Below the pieces are notes generated by a model. That model saw only the letters and a list, made by a program, of their open reading frames with translations, was not told the origin of the DNA and made no database searches. From Melampsora larici-populina 98AG31 (lineage: Eukaryota; Basidiomycota; Pucciniomycetes; Pucciniales; Melampsoraceae), in contig NW_006768829.1 in the NCBI RefSeq assembly GCF_000204055.1, positions 49,663 to 113,662 of the forward strand: 64,000 bases of DNA. Direction: 5' to 3'. Shown piece by piece: positions 11,140 to 22,379 of the stretch. A program made the translations under genes and the position numbers. How positions within the stretch are numbered: position 1 is the stretch's first letter; each line of letters opens with the position of its first letter.

Positions 11140-13216
11140 TTAATCTGCTTGATACATTGCTGGACCTAAATCCAATTCAATGATCATCATCAAAAAAAGT
11201 CAAAAAACTCTTAGTAAGTTAAAGTTTGATCCTTTGAATTGATGATTAGATTTGTACTGAATCAAAACAAAAAAAACCCCTTACCAGCAATGATATGTGG
11301 ATTCAAAAGTGTAATATTAGATGGAGTGACTTTCAAATCAACCTACAAAGAATCAATCATCAACCAAAAGAAAACTTCTTCAATGAACCATCACTAAATT
11401 TTCAAGAGAAATGAATGAACTTACATCTGTTAAAGTAATAAACATTGTACCATTTATAGATGGATAATCAACTTGACCCGGAAAAAGTTCTGAAAACGGT
11501 TGGATAGTTGACGCGGAAGAGTTCGTGACGTTGAATAAGGTTGAGTAAGTCACATTATATTCTGATCGGATTGATCAAAGATATCTTAGTTTTTTTTATG
11601 AAGTATTCAACGAAGTTTTTTGGTTGATAAGACATACGTGAAGTCCAAGCTGCAAACTAAAAAGAACATCCAAAAAAACCATCTCAGTAAGATTCCAAAG
11701 CATCAAACCATCACGATTACAAAAAAAGAAATTACAAACTTTAGGAACCCCAGAAGCAGCATGAATAATCGTACGATACTCTTGATTAGGATTCACAGTG
11801 AGACCAGGTTGATCAAACTTGAAATGAACCACTCTACCCGGCGAAGAAAGTGTCGTACGGTTATGAGAGATCGAAGGTGATTTAGGATCGATTAAAGAAG
11901 CATTTGGATTATTTAAAATGTGTAAAGTTGGAAAGATATCAAACTCGATCCTTGGGTTTGTTTCTGGACAACTGATTAAGTATGGATGTAAAAGTGTCCT
12001 ATTTGATTGGGTAGATATCCATATATTTTTTAGTCAAAGATTAATATGTTTAGAATTTTTAACATTTGATTGTGATGGAGTCAAGACGTACCATGCCCAA
12101 CTCTGAGGGATTCCAGCTATATGATATACAGGCATAGGAAAAAGACCTTCAAATTGTCGAAAGATCTAGTAATAGTAAGCCATAAAACAATCAGATGATC
12201 AATTGATTTTTATAATAAAAAGATTAAGATCACTACCTACCATCTGTTGTCTAGCCTCAGTAGTGATTGATTGTAATAAGATTTGAGCAGAATTGGGGTT
12301 TTCTAGGAAAGGTAAGAAACCATAAACTCCAGATTCACCCCATCTAGTAAGTCTAGTTTAAAAGAAAGATAAAAATGAAAAGCATTCATTAGTTCGATTT
12401 CAAAATGGGGTTTCAAGAACTTGATTGATTTCTTGGACTAGATTGAAGAAGACTCACTTTTGACAAAAATCAATAAACTCTTTGACCGTTTGGAATGGAT
12501 ATTCATATTTACAAGGTTTAGCAGCTTGAGCTAAAAATCATTGTATGTGGTAAACAAGCAAAGAAAACCAATCCAATTTAATTTTCATCATCTTGATTTT
12601 TACATCATTTGATGATTGGAAAAAAGACACCGACTTACGACCCAACATATTACTTAAAACAGTCGCATGTGAAACTTCTTGATCTGCCATAAATTCAATC
12701 AAGAATCTATACTCTGCATTAATTCCAGCTGCTTCAAATTCTTCTACTGAAAACTTGCTTAATCCATAATGAAAACTTTTTAAACAAGAAATGGTATTAG
12801 GGATGATGCTGAAGGATTTGATGAAGATGAAGATGAAGATGATGAATCTCTTACAGATCTAATTCTATCCATTCTTGATTTAATGCAAGGTTAATAGATT
12901 GAAAATCAAATCTAGATTCGATCTTATAACTCGGACTAAGTTGTTGAAGAATCGAAGCTGGCTTTTAAAATTCATTGTACAATAAATCAAACATCATTCA
13001 CCAATTTCTCAATAAACATCGTTTAATGATTTTTTTTTGATTAATCAATGGAAAACTTACTTGTGAAATATTATAAAGTTGTTGATCTTGTTGAACAGGT
13101 TTATAAATCTTACCAGGTACATGAGTTTCTGATGCGTTTGGTGGTAAAGAAGGAAGTGTAGGAGTAGGTTTCGAACAAGCTTGACAAATCAATGGGATGA
13201 TAGAAAAAATCAACAT
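11140..13216 (-). CDS. Secreted Rds1-like protein, ferritin-like domain
   Basis: Eleven exons (minus strand, 5' to 3'): 13216-13061, 12961-12855, 12775-12639, 12530-12458, 12352-12241, 12165-12092, 11998-11740, 11656-11638, 11561-11425, 11342-11285, 11165-11140. This gives 385 aa with every phase consistent. The protein follows fungal Rds1 (stress-response) proteins through its length: FDFQSINLALNQEWIELDLFHYG, EYRFLIEFMADQEVSHATVL, TRWGESGVYGFLP, then AGIPQSWAWTLL, AWTSQYNVTYS and a terminal NPHIIAGPAMYQAD. The Glu and His residues of the four-helix ferritin-like core (E in LNQEWIELD, H in LFHYG, E in FLIEF, E and H in QEVSH) are present. A short signal peptide (about residues 1-13) predicts secretion. 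Exon 8 is only 19 nt, needed to restore the conserved AWTSQ motif. Related genes respond to glucose, nitrogen or stress; no such regulation is visible here. Metal binding is likely by family but unproven. Confidence 0.87.
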
Positions 13217-14491
13217 CTTTAATATATTTTTATGTAGTTGGTAGTGATGATGATGACGAATGAAGAGAATGAGAATGAGAATGAGAATGGTAAGGAGAAA
13301 GTAAAGAAAGAATTGAGAATTTAAGTGATGAGCTGATTTGAAGAACTCACTGATTCACAGATTAGAAAGCTTTAATGAAGATTATATAAACTGATGACCA
13401 TTTGATTTGATTTGATTTGATATGAAGATCGAATGAATTTAAACGGTTCATCAGATATCCTTCTTGATCGAAACACTTCCATCTTCAACTAAAGCTTGCT
13501 TGGAATCGATATTTTGTAAGATGAACTTCAAACTATCAATCCTAATCAACTCTCAATTCGATCTTCATCAATCTGTTTCAAAACGATCATCCTCTGGTTT
13601 TGACGAGCTACATATAAGGGTACATATACGAGAAATGTCATCCATTCTTCACATGGTTAGGTGTTAAAGGACTTTGATTGAAGATGCACAAATTGATAAA
13701 CATCAAAAGATATCATCAAGTATCTAACTTTAAAACCCTTGCCTCATTTCCTCCACCAGTATCTTCATCCTTTTGAGCAACCAAACGTTAATTATCTTTA
13801 CTAGCTTGACCATCCTCTTCACAAACCAATCCGGTTCTTTCTATTTTGTAGATTGACACGTCTTTGTCAAAAGTACGAGAGCAGGTCTTGTAAGGTTTTG
13901 TACAGAAACAAATCAGAATCTATGGATCTGAGTAAAAAGCTTGAAAAGCTTCTCCAAACTCATCTTGTAGACATGTATACATTTTGATCAATGTGGAAAG
14001 CGGTCAAAGTCAACTCGCGAATCTCATCTTCAAGACTCAAACAGCTTGGTATGGCATTTACCAACTTCTAGAGAACTGGAGCATCATGAGCATCATCATT
14101 CATGAGGAATTCTTCTCAACACGAGAATCCGGTACAGCGTACTCAGGCAGCTGTTGTCCATAAATCACCTCACAACGGAATAAATCATGGGAATTTGACC
14201 AAAAAGGTCACCACCATCATTAAATGATCATATAAAAGATTCAGCATCCAAACGCTCGTCACGCATAATAGTAATGGAACCGAGAGGTGACAGTGAAATA
14301 GTCGGATATCTGTAAGATCATAGTCACTCCGAGATCTCACAGTCGAATTCCTCAAGAGGCATGTAAAACAGCACTTGGGCTATTCATAACTAAAACTGCA
14401 TGAAATGATTCTTCGAGTATTACACTCCCAATGTCGATCGAGATAAAATTTCGTCAATTTGGAATCTGATACACAAGGGTTAAATCATTTT
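13217..14491. other. Intergenic region with possible decayed coding sequence
   Basis: No intact gene is found. Minus-strand reading shows short plausible coding pieces separated by stops: about 13450-13535 (LQNIDSKQALVEDGSVSIK) and about 13790-13925 (CFCTKPYKTCSRTFDKDVSIY, then a stop). These suggest a degraded gene, possibly of a Cys-containing protein, but splice sites do not join them convincingly. The GAGAATGAGAAT run at 13265-13290 is a small microsatellite. Confidence 0.3.
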
Positions 14492-15269
14492 TTATGCTCT
14501 AACACCAGCAGCTCCACCAGCAGCAGTTACAGCTTTTTAGAAAAGAGAAAAAACATGATCATCGACATCAGTTCAGATGTGATCTTTTTTGGTTTAGTCA
14601 AAGAAAGATCATCAAAAACATACCGGCAACAGCATTCGGGTTGATTTTCTTGCCATCCTTGTTGAATCGAACTCGTGGTGGAGGAGCTCGTTTACGTCGA
14701 TCGGTAACAGATCGAACACGAACAACATGAGCGTGAATAGCGCAAGATACACAGTAGTGCTAATGAACAAGAAGGTGCAAAATTGAATTGGTGAGCCATA
14801 GGTTCAAGAGACATGATCGGGTTGAGGTTCGACTTACAATCTTGACATAAAGCTTTGGAAGGACGTATTCAGGGTAAACTGATGCGTCACTCAAATCACG
14901 GATAGCAGCAGATTCTACCATGTTTCGAACAGTGAACCTAATTTGAAAATCAAGTAAAAAAAGCATGAGAAATGGCTTTAAAGGATGATCAACTGATCGA
15001 ATCGCTTACCTCTTGATGGCCTTATCTTTAGGAACACATCTTGAGCAGTTCGAACATCTAACGGGGTTTACATGACCACGTCCAGATTTGTTTCGTCCTC
15101 CATTACGTCTCTTTTTGGTCTGTAAGTAAAATAAAACAGATTGATTTTTAGCCTTCGTTCGAAAATCCAAAGGAAAGTAGTTTGGTATTGCTTGAGGTGT
15201 TGATTTGAGTGCTGTGACGTATGATGATAGAGATATGTTGATCGGAATAGAATGTTGACGACCTACCAT
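14492..15269 (-). CDS. RPS26: 40S ribosomal protein eS26
   Basis: Exons (5' to 3') 15269-15267, 15119-15010, 14937-14838, 14759-14624 and 14532-14492 give 129 aa. The first exon is only the ATG, followed directly by a GTAGGT donor, an arrangement also known from other ribosomal protein genes. The sequence [20 protein letters not shown] ... [10 protein letters not shown] ... [20 protein letters not shown] is unmistakable eS26. The zinc-binding cysteines C23, C26, C74 and C77 are all present at the standard positions. The C-terminal tail ([20 protein letters not shown]) is Ala/Gly-rich and lineage-specific. The protein belongs to the head/platform of the small subunit near the mRNA exit. Length is close to family norms (about 115-130). 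The gene is divergent from the secreted protein gene at 16509. Confidence 0.96.
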
Positions 15270-16508
15270 CTTGCCGAATTGATGAAGTCTGAAAGGGGAT
15301 AGGTCGAAGCGGGAGGGTCGATGGCTTGAAGTTGGGATCCTACGGGTGGTTTACCTGTGGCTGCGCAGTCAATACGGTAATATGTTGAGAATGCGCGATT
15401 GGTGACGGTATGTGCTGGTCTCATCACAAGTTAGGTTAAGCCGACCCGTTGACAGTTCAATTTCACGGTACTCGCGACACGGGGCAGTACGTCATTTCAA
15501 AATTGGTTTGCAACTCTTGAGTCAAGTCAAGATGAAACGAAACGAACCCTCTCAAAATTCCCAATGCTGATCTCAGCAACTGGAAGATTATATGCAATTT
15601 AAAGTATACCTTGCGGTTAGGACAGTGAGAATACATACATAGATATCCGACTGGTCTATTCATATCACTCTCCTGTCTTCAAAACACTCGGAAAACCATG
15701 GCGGGATGCTGGATCCTACAGCGGCATTCGTGGATAATTTTCCCCCAGCCAACCAAATTGAATTGAACATTTCATTCTTGCGCCGAATGATTGGCATTTG
15801 GATGTGAAAAAGATATCTTCATTCTTGTTTTGCGAATAGGCTATGTATAAAGTCTTTCGATGACACACATACGCAGAGGCGCGACAGAAAGAGGCAACTT
15901 GCTGTAGATTGACTGTACCCAATCGGATCTTCATCATCTTGACTTTATCTCAGATTGGAATTGGTGAAATCATCTAGAAGCCAAGTCAATGCTTAGGTTT
16001 TTCATCAATCAATTCAATGCGATTCCAAGACAATGGAAGATCAAACGAGGCAATGATATCAAGATACAACGAATTAAGGTTAATACCTTTGAGTGAAATC
16101 CATTTTCATTCGAGAGAAATCCATTCTGATATACATCACAAATCGAGTAAAGCATCCTTCACTCTCGAGTAACATAAGCGACTTGGAAATTGATCCCTGA
16201 AATGGAATTCATCACCGGTGAAGAAAGTCATCAGGGGAGGGTTACTTGGGGGGATTTGCAATACCTACCCATGAGGTCTACTTGGGATGTACGCGTGATG
16301 ATGAAGCTAATTCACCACGTTGTTGACTGAAAGAAACTTTTCAACCGGATCGAAATCTGGAATATATTTGGGACTTCAAACAATATAAAATGACCTTTTG
16401 ATCAGAGTATCTAGTTCCAATCAGTCCATCAACTCATAAGATAGTTTTATCATCAAATCTCACTTTTACCATCTAAATACTCGAAATCAAATCTTTTAAT
16501 CAATCAAA
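15270..16508. promoter_or_regulatory. Divergent intergenic region
   Basis: About 1.2 kb lies between eS26 (leftward) and a secreted protein gene (rightward). No gene is seen; the minus-strand ORFs at 15463-15663 and 15716-15937 lack domains. Close to 16380-16500 there is an AACAATATAAAATGACC string (TATA-like) and C/T-rich leader sequence before the ATG at 16509. Confidence 0.35.
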
Positions 16509-17577
16509 ATGAGGTGTTCATCTCTCTTCGCCATGGTGGCCTGTTTAGGTAGATCCTATTGAATATCCATAATTTTTTTGTGATGGATGAAGTTGAATAG
16601 CTTTGTAAAATGTTCTTTCATTTCAGGTCTTACCACGATCTATCAACCTGTAGCCTCTATGAAGCTCGAACAAGGAAGTAACTTAGCGTGAGTTCCCAAA
16701 TAAATTCATTAACTTATCAACGTATCATCTATTAATTTATGTTGAAATGTTTTTGATCCTAAACATTAAAGTGTCTCGACCAAGTACGATGAAGTTCCAG
16801 AAGCTTCAGCTGCTGATATGGCAGCATGGAAGAACGTTCAAGTTTACTCACTTCTTAAAACTTATCAAGCTTCTATTCAACAATCTACCGATAAGATTAA
16901 AAAATTAATGCATATGAAACCTAAGACTCAGAGTCAAGGTGGATTCGAATTTGATTACTGTCTTTCGATCTTTCATGAGATCGAATTGATGATCAGAATC
17001 AGTCATACTTCTTCTCACGGTGTTGAACAAGTTGAATCTAACCCAATGCCAGCTAAGATGCCTTTGAAGATTCCAACAGCTGTAAGTCGATGGGGTTTTT
17101 TTCATCTTCGATCTCTAAAGTTTATGTTGATATACCATATTGATGAACTTATCAATTTGATGAATTACTCTTCATATATTTTTCAGGATGATATTGCTGA
17201 TGTCACTCACAACACTGCCAACCTTTTATCGAACTTTTGGCAAGAAGCTGCTGACACTACTCTTCCTTGTTTCGCGAAATATGACGCGCGTAAGTGAGAA
17301 GATTAAGATCAATCGAACCAAGATAGATGTTTACAGATTCTAATGATTGATGAAATTGATTTGATTTGTTTTGCTTCTAGCTAAATTACCTGATCTTGCC
17401 TCTGCTTTTTGTGATATCATTAAAAAAATCATTCAACATATTCACGACACCATTGCTTGTTTCTTCAAACACTTTTTCCCTGATTTTGATCATTACAAAG
17501 ATCTTGGAATGGGATTTGATCAAATTCTTAATCTTTTGAAAGGACTTATCATCCCAGGTCAAATTGAATCGGCTTAA
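16509..17577 (+). CDS. Secreted cysteine-containing protein, candidate effector
   Basis: Exons 16509-16548, 16627-16687, 16772-17081, 17187-17289 and 17381-17577 give 236 aa; splice sites are canonical and phases agree. Residues 1-24 (MRCSSLFAMVACLGLTTIYQ, then PVAS) are a signal peptide. The mature protein is mainly amphipathic helix (for example FDYCLSIFHEIELMIRISH and SAFCDIIKKIIQHIHDTIAC) with four cysteines (in FDYC, LPC, AFC, IAC), no transmembrane segment and no recognised domain. The two IIKKIIQHIHDT / LNLLKGLIIPG segments are strongly amphipathic. Rust genomes carry many such secreted orphans expressed during plant infection; calling this one an effector is inference from secretion, size and cysteines. 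It is followed by a T-rich trailer. Confidence 0.78.
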
Positions 17578-17872
17578 ATGATTATCTTTTTTCAGATTGA
17601 AATCATTAAAATGATCTATTTGTTGTTTCTTTGAATCTTATTCCAAATCTTTTGAATCTTCTGTAGAGTACGATTTAACTTTTCGTACAAGTAAATCACA
17701 AGATGATATAAAAAAACCTACAATCATTTTTCATCTTTATCTTATCTTTGTGTTTTATCTATCACTATCTTGTTTGATTTTCCTTCGAAGGAAACTCGAT
17801 TTGTGATTTGCTTGAAATTGACTTTATGTTTTGGTCTTGATGAAGATTCAAGGTGCGATGAGATTTAATATC

Positions 17873-18350
17873 TTTATGAGCTGATCCAGGGCTATATAGA
17901 TATATTGAAATCCTACAGGCATCAATAGCTAAGCTAGTGTCAGTGATCCTTAGGATGAAACATTCTCAATATAGGTAATGCAGTCATAACATCATTATGT
18001 TTCTTCTTGATATTGCTGATTTTACCATCAGGACAATGAGTATTAGTTCCTGGGTGCTTACCATAAGATGACAGGGTGAAGGCCCTATAGAATAAAGAAT
18101 CATTTATTGGTTGTGATTGGGTTTTAATATAACCTTCTATATGTCCTTCACCCCGTCATCTTACAGCAAGAACCCAGGTACTAATACTCATTGTCCTTGT
18201 GGTGATATCAGCGATATAAAGAATAGATATCTTATGACTGCATATATTGACAATGTCTAATCTTAAGGATCGCTAGCTTAGTTATTGATACTGGGTTCAC
18301 TCAGTGGAGTTTGTGTTCAATGCTATGGGATCTATAGCGTAGCTCATAAA
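17873..18350. mobile_element. 478-bp fold-back (long palindromic) element
   Basis: Outer ends TTTATGAGCT (17873-17882) and AGCTCATAAA (18341-18350) enclose two inverted arms of roughly 170-200 bases. From 17921 (ATCAATAGCTAAGCTAG) the left arm pairs with the right arm ending at 18289. Matched inner blocks include GGACAATGAGTATTAGT and GATGACAGGGTGAAGG against GATGACGGGGTGAAGG. The central loop is about 60 bases. Arms are diverged (roughly 80 percent by eye), so the element is old. It has no coding capacity and no clear target duplication. It could form a long hairpin RNA if transcribed. Confidence 0.7.
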
Positions 18351-19346
18351 ATGTAAGAAGCTTTGATAGAGCGCGAAGTGTTCTCAGTAAGTAGTGAAAG
18401 AATACGAGTAAGCAGAACTACCTACTGGTACGAGGAACAGACAATAAGATTGAATGCACTCTCTGTATTGTTTTAGATACCAAGAATACATCTAAGAAAG
18501 AAGCAAGAGTGGAACTACGTTATACAAATAATTAACCATGATGACATAAACGTTAAGGAGAAGTTGGTTATTGACAATACGTTCCAAGACTACACTAGAG
18601 TTCAAAAATGATTCTCAAAGTCTGCGTCAAAGGGTGACCCCAGTTACTCTCTGGAGCCTGAGGCGTCTTTCCGCTATAGCCTCTCTTTGAGATGTTTTGA
18701 ATCTACATCATCAGAATTATCATATCTGCTTGATAAGCCGAAGAGACTTTAGTTGACTTGAAAGATACTTTTTGGAATCAGCATCATTTGGAAAAAGACT
18801 TCCCTTCTCTTATGCTCTCGCGAGGAGACTTTCAAAATTATCTCCAGATTTCCAAAAAAACATTCAAAGTTTAGAAAATAAAACGAGGCTTCAATCCGAA
18901 CTCTTTGCATTTGTTTTTTGATTTTGTTAATTTTTTATACACTAAATTTGCATAACTTGAATTGATAAAAAAAAGAAATCTACTGAATTCCACAAACATA
19001 TGCCCGATAAAATTGAAATCATCACTCAATTCAAAAGAAAAGGAAAGGAAATCAAGAGAAAGTGATGAAATAATCAAAGAACAATTTTTGAAAAGATGAG
19101 TAAAAGGAAGAAATCGATTATTGATCAGTTAGCCAAAAAACAAGAGTACGGAATTTTTTTTATGAATACAACCATTAGAATAAAAACCAATGATAAAGAA
19201 ATCAAAACAGAAAGATATTAAATTCAAATTGCCGTTTTTTCAGTATTTTTTTCAAAACAAAATGACACATATACTAAAGATCTATTTTAAGTTTGATTGA
19301 TTGCATAAAAACAGACGAGTTAGACAAGGAATTTGTTTTTTTTGCA
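18351..19346. other. Intergenic region, no gene seen
   Basis: About 1 kb lies between the fold-back element and the convergent LCB3-type gene. Sequence 18470-18720 is mixed; 18840-19340 is A/T-rich trailer. The short string TCTTTCCGCTATAGCC at 18667 recurs as TCTTTCCGCTGTAGCC near 29060, which hints at a shared old repeat. No coding sequence is supported. Confidence 0.35.
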
Positions 19347-21118
19347 TTAAATTCCGATTTTGTAAAACAAAGAAGGCAAAGCATAGCTAAACGAAGAAAA
19401 GAACTCATCAATTTCTTAAGCATTAAGAAACAAACCCGATTGCAAAACCGAAAATAAACTTACGCTGCTAAGAATCCTATACCACAATAAACGATGAATC
19501 TCATTAAAACATCTATATCATGATGTTTAACATCAGTGGGAGGTTTCCATTGTTTAATTTGATGAGTAGTAGTTGATGTCTGAGAAGTTTTGGAAGGTTT
19601 TAGGTGTTGAGGATTTGAATTTTTTCTAGATTTAAGATTTGATTGATTTGGATCTTTCAAAACCTCAATGTCTTTTTCTGTTTGTTGGTTTACCGTTTCC
19701 TTTTGATTTTGATTTTGATCTTGAATAACCCCTTTTTCGGAATTCGATTTTAATCCTTGATCTTCATCTGGTATAGCTAAATGTAATAGAGATGGAATCA
19801 ATTTAGCTTTTAATCCAGCTTGTTTAGTTTTTTGATTTAATTGAGTTCTATAAATCGAATAATTCTTGGTTGAATCATAATGTCTTCTAGGTAAATCGAT
19901 TAAAGGTGAAAATAATTTGAATAGTTTGGGTAATAATCTAGATAAACTCTCTTTTATGATTAAACGCCAAAGAAAGATTATAAAAAGTCCAATGATGATC
20001 TTTAAAATTGATTTTAAACCTTCAATACATAAAGATTCTAATGGATTTGATGTTGATGAAGTAAGATCATTATGACCAAAAAATGGTCTGATCGGAATGA
20101 ATTGATTTCCAGTAAGATAATGTGAAATCATTATCCCTATCGAAACAGCCAAAAAAGCAGTAGAATCTTCAAAACAAGGACAATTATCTATAGGTTCAGG
20201 ATATAAACTTGTGAAAAATAATCCAATTGAAATGATCATGATTGGAATATTTAAGATTTTAAAGATCATGAAATCTGATTTCATAAAATCGAATTCTAGG
20301 ATTTGAGTTAAGCAATCTAAAAGATAAAATTCATGTGAAACATAAACTAAAAATCCAATCAAACAACCCATCATGACATCTTGAATTGAATGCATACCAC
20401 AATAAATTCGACCGAAAATTAACAGAATCCCATAAATGAATAAAATCAAATAAGTTGACCAACGGAACGAAGTAGATAGATGATTTAATTGACTTAGGTG
20501 ATTTAAGATCATGAATATTGTAGTGACTGAAGTAGCAGAATGAGTAGAAGGAAACCCGTATTCAGATTCATGATTGCTGATCGTTAATCGCTTGATCGGA
20601 GGTGAAAATGGTCTAGGCACACAAAGATAATCTTTCAAAAACCCAGTAAGATAAACTGAATTAGATAAAATATAAACATGAGATCTTGCTTGAGTTGGAT
20701 TTTGATCAAACCAAAAACATAGAGGTAATGTCAATATAAAGAATGAATGAGATCCTAACCAAGATGAATTTAACATGATAAAATCTAATAAAGGTGATTT
20801 AGTTTTGATTTGAATTTGATGTAAGATTGAGATTTCTGCATTTAATGAACGTAGCAATTGACTTCTGATCTTGAATCTGAAGTTTGACATTTGAGATTGA
20901 TAGACATGATCAGGCTGAGTTCCAGCCTGCTGAACCATGCTTGAGTCATTAGTTTCTTCCCTCGTAGTTGTTGTTGTAGTTGTTTCGGTCATTGTTGTCT
21001 TCTTTGTTGGTTCTTTGACGTTTATTGTTTTCTTTTCGGTTATGGTTGTAGTTGTTGTTGTTTTGATGATAGGAGTTAAATTGCTCGATGATAAGTTTGT
21101 TTCATTATCTTCCTTCAT
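19347..21118 (-). CDS. LCB3: Sphingoid base-phosphate phosphatase (PAP2 superfamily, LCB3/SGPP type)
   Basis: Exons 21118-19464 and 19386-19347 give 564 aa. The start is the first in-frame ATG; upstream the frame hits a TAA. The three phosphatase signatures are present: KX6RP (K162, R169, P170), PSTH (190-193) and the RX5HX3D core (R237, H243, D247), with Gly instead of Ser before the Arg. Several hydrophobic spans around and after these motifs make a multi-pass ER membrane enzyme. It would dephosphorylate long-chain base phosphates such as dihydrosphingosine 1-phosphate, feeding ceramide synthesis. The N-terminal 70 residues are Thr-rich and the region after about 385 is a polar cytosolic insert (Gln/Asn/Ser). 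The last residues (AYALPSLFYKIGI) come from a 40-nt second exon; a naive ORF stops at the GTAAGT donor. The symbol is by family. Confidence 0.88.
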
Positions 21119-22379
21119 AATGGCAGCTTCTTGGAATGAATTCAACTTCAGTTAATCAGTTAAGTTTGGTGCTTCTGATGAGTTTGTTTGATCGATTGAG
21201 GTTCCTTTTGAGTTCAATCCAGGAGCTTCCAAGATGAAGCCAGTTAGTTCTTGAGTTGAGGTTGTCAATCTGAATCGATGGTCACAGTTTGAGGTTGTTT
21301 GTACCATGAATGCGCTCAAGGTCGAATAAGCAACTCAGCAATGCAACAAAGTGGCGTTTCCTCAACTGAATTTGCAAATCTCTTCACTCCCGCGGATCAC
21401 CCCATCAGGCCCTGCTGCAGCGAGAAAACCCGATCCGTATTCCATCTGGAAGGCCGAAATCAGAGCCCGGCATGGGTCAAAAGTCGACAGCGGGTATTAA
21501 AGGTACAAATCAGAAAATGATCACAAGTTTCAATGGAGCTCAATGAGGTGCACGATCACCATTGGTTTATTTACAAATCTTTGGCAATTTCTGAATAAAC
21601 ATCTTTAAGTTTCCCAGTGTCTCTAAATTTTCTTGAGCTATATTCATCTTTTGTTGCTGTTTACTTGGATCTGTGTTATAAACCATCCTATCAATCATTG
21701 GATGACACACTGGGGTATGCATCATTGTATCAAGAAGCTACACATGAAAGAGGCACAGGGTAAGAAATTCACTCAAATTGGGCATCTCTGGATATCTCAA
21801 AGAGTGATTTTTGTAAGTCATTCAAAAAGTTGTGGTAGAATCATGGCAGAATTTGTGAGAGGTTGTGCCCAAGGGTCCAATGCTGTCCAATGTCCATTCA
21901 GTGGCCTGTAAAAAGATATATGTACAGGCTGTGTATAGTGAAAATTTGCCCCCACAGTTCATAGCTCAAGTATGGTTAGTATGGCTGCAAGCTGTGATAT
22001 TATTATTACTCAATATGAAATGTGCCTGCAGAAAGTGTAATATCTTGGGACCAGTTGCATTGTGCCTTAGTTTTATGATATTTCCCATTGAATGCTTCAA
22101 AAGTCAACTCACTTGTCCTTCTACCAGATAACCAATCTTGACTCTGTGTATTAGTAAGCAGTGAATCAAGATATGTGACTTGTAGGATTGTTATATCAAG
22201 GCACTCTGGAAGGCTTTTGTGTCCTTTGACATAAAGCATCCCCAAAAACCATACATATCTTTCTGTATTGGTCTCTTTAATCCAATAACTTTACTCATCT
22301 ATCAAGGCAATCAACATGATCTTGAGGTTCACCATCAGTTCTTAGACTTGATTCCAGAATTCAGAATTCAGAATTAACA
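21119..22379. other. Intergenic region, no gene seen
   Basis: Divergent region between the LCB3-type gene and a secreted protein gene. ORFs at 21299-21520 and 21633-22131 overlap or lack domains and splice consistency. Sequence near 21620-22250 reads like old repeat. Just before the ATG at 22380 there is an AGAATTCAGAATTCAGAATT direct repeat (three 8-base units), probably in the leader. Confidence 0.35.
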
